DNA from: Patescibacteria group bacterium
GTDB lineage: Bacteria; Patescibacteriota; Minisyncoccia; UBA6257; GWB1-50-10
Direction of reading: 5' to 3'
DNA: 42,261 nt
Assembly (NCBI GenBank): GCA_024239035.1
Contig: JANBVK010000001.1
Span: forward strand, 1-42,261
A program made the position numbers and the translations under genes. Under the pieces are notes generated by a model. That model did no database searches. It was given only the letters and a program-made list of their open reading frames with translations, and was not told the origin of the DNA. Each line of letters opens with the position of its first letter. Positions within the stretch are counted from its first letter, which is position 1. Of the stretch, positions 34,739 through 42,261 are shown piece by piece.

Positions 34739-34860
34739 TATAATTAGGACATATAATTGAAAATCAATACTCGCGATAGGCGAGTTTGAGTCTAAGTGGA
34801 ATAACCATAGGACTCGCGGTTTACCTGATCTCCAGGATAAGCTGCGGGTCCCTTTTATTT
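34739..34860 (+). ncRNA. Structured leader copy B upstream of the fibre gene
   Basis: TATAAT; ACTCGC-gatag-GCGAGT; AAGTGGAATAACCATAGGACT; GGACTCGCGG/CTGCGGGTCC then CTTTTATTT. Confidence 0.75.
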
Positions 34861-34865
34861 AAACC

Positions 34866-36824
34866 ATGGCACGCAGCGCAGAAGTCAATATAGGAGATAA
34901 CGCATTAGCAGCTCAATACAATAATCTCCGCAAGGATGCGATTGCGGCGGCGCATTTGCTTGCCCACGAGCAGGCAACTCCTGATCTCACTCTTAAAGTT
35001 GAATCGGGAGTTTATTATATTGGTTCAACGCGCGTTGCGTTTGCGGGCGGGAACAGTCCCTCTTTTGTTGCACCGACTACAAACCCCCGCATTGACCTTC
35101 TTGTGATTGACAGCGCAGGAGTGCTCTCGATTGTCCAGGGCACGGAAGCGCCGAGCCCGAGCATACCGACCTACCCGCAGGATAAGGTAACTCTTTGTGA
35201 AGTGTTTAACCGCGTTGGCGAAACAAGCATTAAAGACATAGATGATACATCGAACGGTTACATTCAGCGGGACGTCCGCCCATTTTTAGGGAAATCCTTT
35301 GATCCAGCAAGCGTGGATCAGGACATTATTCCTGCAACCGACGATACCCACGATCTAGGAAGCGCAGCAAAACAATGGGCTGAGGTCCGAACCGTCAAAA
35401 TTTTCGTGGATGGCGCGGAAATGAAAGGGACACTTGAATCGTTTACTGCAGGCGAAAATCTTACCATCGGTGATCCCGCTGGCGTTGCATCTGGAAATAA
35501 GGTAAAGAAGGCATTTAATTACGGCGCAGCACTAGGGTCAGAGACAGTATTTAAAGCAACTGCAACCACAAACGTTGCGGCTGCACAAATTGCCGATGAT
35601 AAGTTCGTTCTTGCTTACTGGGACGGCACAAATGTAAGAGCAAGAGTGGCAACGGTATCGGGCACCACGCCTAGTTTCGGAACGGAAGTGACTATCAGCG
35701 GCGTAGCGTCGCAACCTGTCATAGATGTTTGTAAATTAGACACCGATAAATTTGTAGTTGTTTACTCACAAGGAAACCGAACGCGACTCGGTCGCCCCTG
35801 TTCGGTATCAGGAACAACTATTACACTCGGGACAATCAAAGATTTCGGCGACTTTCCAAGCGCGGACACATCAATTATAAAATGCGCCCAGCTTGATGTT
35901 GACAAATTTGTTGTGATGGCGGGAGCGCTGGACACAGCAGTAGTAATCTGGGCAAATACTGTAAGCGCATTAGTAATCACAAAAGGTAGTGACACTGCTC
36001 TTGGAATGGGAGCGCCGCCGACAGACAGCAAACACAATGCAAACGCTTCGCTTGCACAGGTTGACACCGATAAATTTGTGGCTGCATATCGAAAGGTGTC
36101 CGACAACGATGGCTATGTAAAAATAGGGACCGTAAGCGGAACAATCATCACGCTCGGAGGAGAGACGTCTTTCAACGCAGCCGATACGAGCGAGATTGAC
36201 GCTGTATGCCCGACCACCACCAATCTCATTGTCTCTTACAAAGACGAAGGTAATTCAAACCAGGGGACTCTGGTTGCAGCGACAATATCAGGCACTACGC
36301 CAACTTTTGGGAGCGAGGTGGTTTTTGAAACAGGCATTACTAATTTTACTTCAATAGCGAAAGTAGGCAGTAAGACAGTCGTCATTGCCTACCAAGACGC
36401 GGGAGACTCGAATCATGGAAAGGTGGTATCGGCAAAGATAAACGGGAATACGGTGAGCGGCGTAGGGACGGGCTTGGCGATTACTACGTTTAACGCGGCA
36501 ACCACGACCTACATTGCGATAGCAGACACAAATTCAACAGGATCGTTTATTGTGGGCTATCGCGATGAAGGCAATTCAAACCAGGGGACGGCCGTTGTTG
36601 GTGAAGGTGACACCGTTCAAAACTTTACTGGAATTGTACAAGCAACGGTAACTTCTGGTAATCCTGTCGACGTGAAACTGATCGGGACAGACAGCAACCA
36701 GAGCGGATTGACTACGGGACAAAAGTATTTCGCTGTTGACGGAGCATTAAGCACCAGTAATGAGAATGGCGATGATTCTAAGGTTGGCTGGGCAAAGACG
36801 GCAACCTCGATCGTAATAACATAA
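34866..36824 (+). CDS. Putative tail fibre/receptor-binding protein with propeller-like repeats
   Basis: Recurring (V/L)DTDKFV(V/A)(V/A)Y...VSGTTxxxGxEV(T/V)(I/F) units over ~350 aa. Confidence 0.72.
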   Translation: MARSAEVNIGDNALAAQYNNLRKDAIAAAHLLAHEQATPDLTLKVESGVYYIGSTRVAFAGGNSPSFVAPTTNPRIDLLVIDSAGVLSIVQGTEAPSPSIPTYPQDKVTLCEVFNRVGETSIKDIDDTSNGYIQRDVRPFLGKSFDPASVDQDIIPATDDTHDLGSAAKQWAEVRTVKIFVDGAEMKGTLESFTAGENLTIGDPAGVASGNKVKKAFNYGAALGSETVFKATATTNVAAAQIADDKFVLAYWDGTNVRARVATVSGTTPSFGTEVTISGVASQPVIDVCKLDTDKFVVVYSQGNRTRLGRPCSVSGTTITLGTIKDFGDFPSADTSIIKCAQLDVDKFVVMAGALDTAVVIWANTVSALVITKGSDTALGMGAPPTDSKHNANASLAQVDTDKFVAAYRKVSDNDGYVKIGTVSGTIITLGGETSFNAADTSEIDAVCPTTTNLIVSYKDEGNSNQGTLVAATISGTTPTFGSEVVFETGITNFTSIAKVGSKTVVIAYQDAGDSNHGKVVSAKINGNTVSGVGTGLAITTFNAATTTYIAIADTNSTGSFIVGYRDEGNSNQGTAVVGEGDTVQNFTGIVQATVTSGNPVDVKLIGTDSNQSGLTTGQKYFAVDGALSTSNENGDDSKVGWAKTATSIVIT

Positions 36825-36834
36825 TCAAATAAAC

Positions 36835-37068
36835 ATGGATAACCAAAATCTGCACAACGAAATAATGCGTGCCATCGGACATCTTGAGGGGACAGTTAAA
36901 GAAGGATTCAAAAATACAGAGAACCATTTTAAATCAATAAACGGAAAGGTTGAAAGACATGACAAGGAAATTAATGCTCTAAAAACAAAAGCCACTATCC
37001 TTTGGGGCGGGGCAACTTTGACGGCAATTGCAGTCTGGGAGTTCATTAAAAGTAAAATTTACAGATAA
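36835..37068 (+). CDS. XhlA-like lysis-associated protein
   Basis: Short coiled coil plus C-terminal TM, directly upstream of endolysin. Confidence 0.6.
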   Translation: MDNQNLHNEIMRAIGHLEGTVKEGFKNTENHFKSINGKVERHDKEINALKTKATILWGGATLTAIAVWEFIKSKIYR

Positions 37069-37070
37069 AA

Positions 37071-37685
37071 ATGAGAACGCTTCAACTATATTATTCTTTA
37101 CACCCCTGGACGGTTGCCCAAAAATTCGGCCTAAACGGCGAATTCTATCGCAAGAATGGAATAAACATCAAAGGCCATAACGGCATCGATGCGGTCCGGG
37201 GCGGCGGCCACGAAATTCACGCCGCAAATGTCCGGGCCGCCCACGACGGAGTAGTCACTTACGTCGGTGTGGACAACAAAGAAGGATACGGCGTCGTGAT
37301 AAGGACCAAAAAACAGTTTCTCGATGTGAACGGTCAGCCGCATTTCTGGAAAACGATCTACTGGCATCTCCTACCGAACATTCCGGTCAAAGTCGGACAA
37401 GAAGTGAAAATCGGCGACATACTCGGCGAAGCCGACAATACCGGTTTCAGCTTTGGCAGTCATCTCCATTTCGGCTTGAAGCCGATTTACCAGGGCGAAA
37501 ACGACTGGACGTGGTTCAATCTCGATCAAAGCAATGGTTATTTTGGAGCGGTGGATCCCGAGCCGTACTTTACTGGATTGACTGCCTATGATCTCACGAC
37601 AAAGTTCCGCGACATCGCAAAGATTCTCAAAGAGATATTTAACTTGATAATGAGCTTCAAAAAGATAGTTTCTAAAAGGTCGTAA
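37071..37685 (+). CDS. M23-family peptidase endolysin
   Basis: GHNGIDAVRG, AHDGVVTYVG, SHLHFGLK metal-binding motifs. Confidence 0.85.
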   Translation: MRTLQLYYSLHPWTVAQKFGLNGEFYRKNGINIKGHNGIDAVRGGGHEIHAANVRAAHDGVVTYVGVDNKEGYGVVIRTKKQFLDVNGQPHFWKTIYWHLLPNIPVKVGQEVKIGDILGEADNTGFSFGSHLHFGLKPIYQGENDWTWFNLDQSNGYFGAVDPEPYFTGLTAYDLTTKFRDIAKILKEIFNLIMSFKKIVSKRS

Positions 37686-37698
37686 TAAAAAATTCACC

Positions 37699-37977
37699 AT
37701 GGAAATAGGAAACATTCAAGAACTCTGGTCTGTAATCGGAGCCTATGCGTTAACTGGCGTGATCGTAACGACACTGATTCAGGTTACGAAAGAATGGATT
37801 AGCTCCCGGCGCGGTAAAGTATTTTGGGCAATTATCATATCGCTTGCTGCCGGCGTCGGCATTTACTTCCTGAATCTCCTGCCCGGCTCGTGGCTCGTGA
37901 TGCTCGCTGGCATTTATGGATCGGCCAATACGTTCTATTTACTGTTTTTCAAATCAAAGGAAGACAAGGGGACTTAG
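37699..37977 (+). CDS. Putative holin, at least two TM segments
   Basis: 92 aa, hydrophobic, downstream of endolysin. Confidence 0.6.
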   Translation: MEIGNIQELWSVIGAYALTGVIVTTLIQVTKEWISSRRGKVFWAIIISLAAGVGIYFLNLLPGSWLVMLAGIYGSANTFYLLFFKSKEDKGT

Positions 37978-37980
37978 TGC

Positions 37981-38009
37981 TTGACACGCAAAGTACCGCG
38001 CTCTATACT
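37981..38009 (+). promoter_or_regulatory. Sigma70-like promoter
   Basis: TTGACA-N17-TATACT. Confidence 0.85.
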
Positions 38010-38015
38010 CCTTAC

Positions 38016-38192
38016 CACAATTAAAAAACCTATTGTCCCGGAAGGGATCACCCGCAGCGGCGGGAGATATGACCGATGGGGTTCAAAATTGCCGAGAGAG
38101 GCAATATAATGATAACGCGATGGCGAAAGCTGTCGTAGTGCCTTGCAAGGCGCGCACGAACCCACCGTTGAGTCATATCGCGGTGGGTTTCG
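38016..38192 (+). ncRNA. Structured leader/small RNA upstream of integrase
   Basis: Hairpins TCCC-GGAA-GGGA, CCCGC-AGCG-GCGGG, ATTGCC-GAGAGA-GGCAAT, CGATGGC-GAAA-GCTGTCG, GCCTTGCAAGGC, then AACCCACCG/CGGTGGGTT. Confidence 0.6.
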
Positions 38193-38197
38193 TGTTT

Positions 38198-39160
38198 ATG
38201 AAATTCAGTGATGCAATAGAAAAATTTATTAACAGATCTGATTTAGAGAGAGCAGAAGGAACTGTAAAAGCGTATGAACAAGATCTCAAGAGATTCTGCG
38301 TCTTCACGCACAACCCTATCATCACAGAGATAACAGAAGAGAATGTGGTGGCGTACTTCCGGTTGCTCATCGAGTTGAAATACAAAAAGAATGCGTTTAT
38401 TCCCATACAACAATCCTTAATAAACTTCTTTAGATATTGGAGGAGAAAGGGACTTTACGTTCTGGATCACGAATTGATCCCCCGGACCAAAAAAGAATTC
38501 AGGATGCCGGATGTCGCCACAGAGGAAGATTACAGGAAGATGTTGGCGGCCATTCCTCAAGACACCAACCAGGCATTCCACATCAGGAACCGCGCCATGG
38601 TCATGTTCCTTGAAGCGACCGGCTGTCGCAACGGTGAGATGTGCTCTCTCAATATTGGTGATTCTAACTCTAGTCAAATCAAAAAAAATTACCTCGATCT
38701 AAGAAATCAAAAAGCATTGATCGAGACAGAAAAGAATAGAGGCAGTAGGCCCATTAGAGAGATATATTGGAAGGACAGCAAAGAAACTCACGAGGCGTTA
38801 TTAAAATGGATCGCAAGACGTTCTGAAATGAAAAAACATATAGTTTTTAAGGACCCTGACGCTCTCTTCGTAGGTTGTATGGGCTGGCAAGTAGGGAAAC
38901 GGCTGATGAACAGTGCAGTATGTATTGCGCTGCGCAAAATTTCAAGGAGTGCCGGGCTTACTTACAATTTTCATCCTCACATGCTCCGCCATAAATTCGG
39001 GCACGATCTTAATCGTGAAGGAGCAAATGCCTTTACAATTGCCGGGCTATTAGGACATGTTTTAGTAGAGAGTTCAAAAATTTATACGGAGATGGATAAT
39101 AAAGAGAGGCAAGAGGCGTATGTGAAATATAAGGGGGACCGGCACAAGAAAGACCAGTAG
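38198..39160 (+). CDS. int: Tyrosine recombinase (phage integrase)
   Basis: RAMVMFLEATGCRNGEMCSL, HPHMLRHKFGHDL, AGLLGHVLVESSKIYTEM; start at 38198 preferred over track start. Confidence 0.9.
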   Translation: MKFSDAIEKFINRSDLERAEGTVKAYEQDLKRFCVFTHNPIITEITEENVVAYFRLLIELKYKKNAFIPIQQSLINFFRYWRRKGLYVLDHELIPRTKKEFRMPDVATEEDYRKMLAAIPQDTNQAFHIRNRAMVMFLEATGCRNGEMCSLNIGDSNSSQIKKNYLDLRNQKALIETEKNRGSRPIREIYWKDSKETHEALLKWIARRSEMKKHIVFKDPDALFVGCMGWQVGKRLMNSAVCIALRKISRSAGLTYNFHPHMLRHKFGHDLNREGANAFTIAGLLGHVLVESSKIYTEMDNKERQEAYVKYKGDRHKKDQ

Positions 39161-39182
39161 CTGTCCACAACCTACTCACTTG

Positions 39183-39212
39183 ACTCGTTAGGAGTAGGTA
39201 TTAGAATTATGG
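39183..39212 (+). promoter_or_regulatory. Putative promoter with operator-like motif in spacer
   Basis: Approximately TTGACT-N16-TAGAAT containing CGTTAGGAGTA. Confidence 0.5.
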
Positions 39213-39215
39213 CAT

Positions 39216-39467
39216 ATGAAACCAAAAGTAAACCGAAATGAGGAAATTGTTGCGCTCCACGATCATGACCCTATTAAGTATTCTTTTGGCAATCTTGCGA
39301 AAAAATACAGGAATTCAAAGACAAAAAAGCCACTTTCTAAACAAACAATTTACGAGATTTATATTCGAGAAAAAGCAAGGCGTGGAAATAAGAGTGCGCT
39401 TAATTCATCACTCGTGAAAAACAAGTATCCGCAGTTTTTGAAGCGTAAGGAGTTATCCACAGTTTGA
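39216..39467 (+). CDS. Small HTH-like phage protein (regulator/excisionase candidate)
   Basis: 83 aa basic protein; YSFGNLAKKYRNSKTKKPLSKQTIYEIYIREKARRG. Confidence 0.5.
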   Translation: MKPKVNRNEEIVALHDHDPIKYSFGNLAKKYRNSKTKKPLSKQTIYEIYIREKARRGNKSALNSSLVKNKYPQFLKRKELSTV

Positions 39468-39537
39468 TATTTGATATCGTAAGGAGTATAAGTATACTAA
39501 AAATAAGAAAGCACATTAGAAATCAAATAAAATAAAT

Positions 39538-39593
39538 TGCTCGCCTGCCGAGTTCGTGACTGTGGCCACAGTCATGGGTTCAGCAGACGAGCA
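39538..39593 (+). ncRNA. 56-nt near-perfect hairpin next to the right attachment region
   Basis: 28-nt arms, 22 Watson-Crick pairs, 4 G-U, 2 C-A mismatches. Confidence 0.65.
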
Positions 39594-39619
39594 ACATGGG
39601 GCATTTCTGCTCCTGCACT

Positions 39620-39676
39620 AAGAAGTTTTGCCGTTGGTGTAGAAAACACCAAACTCACAAAGAGAGCAAGAAGTAG
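39620..39676 (+). pseudogene. Remnant of rpmG 3' end / attR
   Basis: AAGAAGTTTTGCCGTTGGTGTAGAAAACACCAAACTCACAAAGAGAGCAAGAAGTAG encodes KKFCRWCRKHQTHKESKK*. Confidence 0.85.
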
Positions 39677-39688
39677 TTTTCTGTCTTA

Positions 39689-39759
39689 GGGGGTATAGTT
39701 CAATGGCAGAACGGCGGTCTCCAAAACCGTTAATCTGGGTTCGAATCCTAGTACCCCCG
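39689..39759 (+). tRNA. tRNA-Trp (CCA)
   Basis: Acceptor GGGGGTA/TACCCCC, anticodon loop CTCCAAA, T-arm TTCGAAT. Confidence 0.93.
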
Positions 39760-39770
39760 CAAATTTTGAA

Positions 39771-39794
39771 GACGTCCCCTTGTGGGACGTTTTT
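39771..39794 (+). terminator. Rho-independent terminator
   Basis: ACGTCCC-cttgt-GGGACGTTTTT. Confidence 0.85.
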
Positions 39795-39914
39795 GAAATT
39801 TTGTAGTGGGATTTGAACAGGGAAAAGCTTGAAATTCACCTACCTCTCCAATACCACAAACTCCGCCTCGGGGAGGGTATTAGAACTTTTTAGGATCTAT
39901 TCTAAAATTAGAAT

Positions 39915-40613
39915 ATGGAATATAAGCTTACATACTTTATAGTGGGCATTGGATTCTTGTTATTATGGTTATTCCTTTTTTTATGGCGTAAAGATACTAG
40001 AAAGGAAATGCTCAGTATGTCTGTTATTTTGGGAATTTTAGGGCCCATATCTAACTCATTATTTATTAAAGATTGGTGGACTCCTTTAACAATAGATGGC
40101 ACAGGTGTTGGTCTCATTGATTCTATATTAGTCGGATTTGCGATCGGTGGCATAGTTGGTGTTATTTATGAGGATATATTTAGAAAAAAACACAGGAGAG
40201 ATAAAAGATTAATCTCAAATAAAGAGCGGGTGTTATTTTATCTAATGGTCCCAGTTTCTTTAGGTATCTTTTTTGGTGGTTTCTACTTTTTTGAATTAAA
40301 TAGTTTCATAACAAGCACGTTAGCTCTTCTTGTTCCAGCTTTAGTGATTTTAATTAGAAGACCCGATTTAATTAAAGAGGCGTTCGTTACTGGCATACTT
40401 CTTGTGATAGTAGCTTTTGTGGTATATAACTTTGTTGAATTATTAACTCCTGGTTGGATACAAGCCTTTTTCCATTTTCAAAACACGCCAGCTATTATAA
40501 TATTCAATTTACCAATTGATGATATGTTTCATTATTTTTTCTTAGGTCTTTTTGCGGGACCACTATATGAATATTGGTGGGGCTTTAAACTAGTAAAGAA
40601 AGAGAGTAAATAA
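39915..40613 (+). CDS. Multi-pass membrane protein
   Basis: 232 aa with several hydrophobic helices. Confidence 0.75.
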   Translation: MEYKLTYFIVGIGFLLLWLFLFLWRKDTRKEMLSMSVILGILGPISNSLFIKDWWTPLTIDGTGVGLIDSILVGFAIGGIVGVIYEDIFRKKHRRDKRLISNKERVLFYLMVPVSLGIFFGGFYFFELNSFITSTLALLVPALVILIRRPDLIKEAFVTGILLVIVAFVVYNFVELLTPGWIQAFFHFQNTPAIIIFNLPIDDMFHYFFLGLFAGPLYEYWWGFKLVKKESK

Positions 40614-40705
40614 TTACCACTTTTCGGAAGTCCGACTTCTGATTTTTGGGGTCTTCGGCGTGTTTTTTGAGCGCTTCTAGCGTAGGATTTGGTATAATTC
40701 AGATC

Positions 40706-41164
40706 ATGAAAATCTTTATTGAAAACGAGGCAGGATCAAATCAGAAGAATCTTTATAACGAGAAAACCTTAGAATATAAGAAAACAGTGACAGTTTCTCG
40801 TGAATATCCGTATCCATACGGATTTATCTTAAATACCACAAATTCCGATGGTGATAATCTTGATTGCTTTATCATTACCGACAAAAAACTTCAGTCAGGG
40901 AAAATTTATGACTGTGAACCGGTTGGACTAATGGAACAAACAGAAACAGCCTGGGGACCTGACAGAAAAGGAGTAGAAGAACAAGACCATAATATTCTTG
41001 CGCTTCTGGAAGGAGAGAGTGCTGAGATAAATGATTTAGTTAAAGAAAAGCTTACAAACTTTGTACTCCATGTGTTTGATCACGTAAAAGGGAAGACTGT
41101 TCGGGTTGGAAAGTTTTTTGGAAAAGAAGAGGCACTTAAAGAGATTAAGAAATCATTGGATTGA
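40706..41164 (+). CDS. ppa: Inorganic pyrophosphatase
   Basis: VSREYPYPYGFILNTTNSDGDNLDCFIITDKKLQSGKIYDCEPVGLMEQTE; ATG at 40706. Confidence 0.85.
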   Translation: MKIFIENEAGSNQKNLYNEKTLEYKKTVTVSREYPYPYGFILNTTNSDGDNLDCFIITDKKLQSGKIYDCEPVGLMEQTETAWGPDRKGVEEQDHNILALLEGESAEINDLVKEKLTNFVLHVFDHVKGKTVRVGKFFGKEEALKEIKKSLD

Positions 41165-41260
41165 TCACGAGCGCCGTTATTACCTCAATTGCATTCAGAA
41201 TGAAGCGGAGTTATTGTTTTAAGAAATAGTGAGTAGAGAGGGGATAGAAAACTTCATTAT

Positions 41261-41620
41261 TTAATCAAGAAGTTTAAGAACATCGCTTTTTGATGTTTTA
41301 GATTTACTAATGGTTCCGCTTGGCAATTCAATTACGTATGGATATATAGGTTTCCAAAAATACATCCGGAAAGGCTTTAATGAGGAGCAGAGCCTCTGAA
41401 CTATAAAATGTTTGTCCACTACTATCACATCAATAACCTCTTTCATAAAAAAGGTATGTATTCCAAGCCGAGTTTCGAATAGCATAGAGCGCGGGTTTGA
41501 GGAGTTTAGAAGCCCTAATACTGAATCAGAAAGACTGGATGCTTTTTTAAGATCCCGCGACAATGTGGTTTTCCGTGTACTGTTATAAAGTATCATTGAT
41601 TTAGAATTATACATTCCCAC
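41261..41620 (-). CDS. DUF192-like protein
   Basis: RSMLFETRLGIHTFFMKEVIDVIVVDKHFIVQRLCSSLKPFRMYFWKPIYPYVIELPSGTI. Confidence 0.65.
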   Translation of the reverse strand: MGMYNSKSMILYNSTRKTTLSRDLKKASSLSDSVLGLLNSSNPRSMLFETRLGIHTFFMKEVIDVIVVDKHFIVQRLCSSLKPFRMYFWKPIYPYVIELPSGTISKSKTSKSDVLKLLD

Positions 41621-41710
41621 ACATCCTTAATAAATAGTGATTTATCCTGAACGAAGTTGAAGGAATAGTGGGGTGGCAGGACATAAAACTTTTTTCTATA
41701 ATTTATTCAT

Positions 41711-42261
41711 ATGTTTTTAGAGACAGTAAAGAAAGAAAAACATCTAGGACAGTTAATTGTTGTTGCTTTGTTTACGGCTGTTTTCGCTGGTGCATGGGAC
41801 GTGTGGTGGCATGGATTTTTGGGTCGTGAGAGTTTTTGGTCGCCACCGCATCTTTTGTTGTATTCCGCTGCTATTGTTGCAATCTTTGGGGGTATATATG
41901 GCTGGCGCAAGTATAGAAATAGAGTTTGGAAATGGCTTGGAATTGTATTGTTACTAGTGCCTATTTCAGCCCCATTTGATGAGTTGTGGCACAGGATATT
42001 TGGTGTAGAAGAGATTTCCAGCGTGTTAATACTATGGAGTCCTCCTCACATCATTCTTATTCTTGCTATCACGGTAGCTTTTATTCTACTCTTGCCGATC
42101 ATAAAAGGCAGCGAGGATGTTACAAGTGTACGTGTCTTTACTGCTCTTAATCTTGCCGGACTCTTTTCTCTTTTCTCTATTCTTACAAACCCACTTGAGC
42201 CGATTGGTCCATGGCATCTCCTAGGTTTTTGGGGTGTTGGTATTTTGACCTTTTCGCTTAT
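41711..42261 (+). CDS. Multi-pass membrane protein, truncated by window end
   Basis: MFLETVKKEKHLGQLIVVALFTAVFAGAWDVWWHGFLGRESFWSPPHLLLYSAAIVAIFGGIYGW... open to window end. Confidence 0.75.
   Translation, partial: MFLETVKKEKHLGQLIVVALFTAVFAGAWDVWWHGFLGRESFWSPPHLLLYSAAIVAIFGGIYGWRKYRNRVWKWLGIVLLLVPISAPFDELWHRIFGVEEISSVLILWSPPHIILILAITVAFILLLPIIKGSEDVTSVRVFTALNLAGLFSLFSILTNPLEPIGPWHLLGFWGVGILTFSL

Larger units (their letters stand above)
7513..39676 (+). mobile_element. Integrated siphovirus-type prophage inserted at the 3' end of rpmG
   Basis: Integrase at right end, full HK97-type structural module, 57-nt duplicated rpmG 3' end at the two boundaries. Confidence 0.88.

Noticed and set aside
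38016-38192. Considered a known riboswitch (c-di-GMP-I, because of ACCGATGG) for the integrase leader
   Set aside because: Only a short end motif matches; the remaining consensus was not found.
38033-38197. 55-aa N-terminal extension of the integrase in the ORF track
   Set aside because: Covers a string of hairpins and a terminator-like stem; ATG at 38198 begins a typical integrase N-terminus.
41641-41672. TATCCTGAACGAAGTTGAAGGAATAG, resembling a common dispersed bacterial repeat
   Set aside because: Single degenerate intergenic copy; too little here to support a separate claim.
1-42261. Alternative genetic code (UGA recoding) as in some CPR lineages
   Set aside because: rpsP and other genes end at TGA with expected lengths and no in-frame TGA is needed to read conserved proteins.

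Overview
The window reads as a Candidate Phyla Radiation (Patescibacteria, Parcubacteria-like) chromosome carrying a near-complete ~32 kb siphovirus-type prophage, using the standard genetic code (TGA acts as stop).

Left host flank (1-7570): end of a peptidoglycan-binding-domain protein, rpsP, KH-domain protein, trmD, rpsB, tsf, tRNA-Tyr, purH, two tRNA-Thr genes and rpmG (L33).

Prophage (~7513-39676), almost entirely on the + strand:
- Early genes: Sak4-like ATPase, lambda-O-like initiator with iteron-like repeats inside its gene, ParB-like protein, HerA-like ATPase, RusA-like resolvase, ParB-methyltransferase fusion.
- Late genes: terminase, portal-MuF fusion, HK97 protease and capsid, tail proteins including a chaperone with a candidate -1 frameshift, tape measure, repeat-rich fibre, M23 endolysin, holins.
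- Right end: tyrosine integrase.

Right host flank: tRNA-Trp, a membrane protein, inorganic pyrophosphatase, a DUF192-like protein and a truncated membrane protein.

Main observations: (1) the element is inserted in the 3' end of rpmG, with a 57-nt synonymously diverged duplication of the L33 C-terminal codons at the right end, next to tRNA-Trp; (2) two copies of a structured leader (hairpin, conserved AGTGGA-N2-AACCATAGGACT linker, co-varying terminator hairpin) precede the portal and fibre genes, which I do not recognise as a known family; (3) a ~180-nt multi-hairpin RNA candidate has its own sigma70-like promoter upstream of the integrase; (4) iteron-like repeats lie inside the O-like gene; (5) palindromic elements and a tRNA 3'-end-like fragment sit in frame inside host and phage genes. 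No CRISPR array or rRNA was seen. All calls are from reading the sequence; no search or folding program was run.
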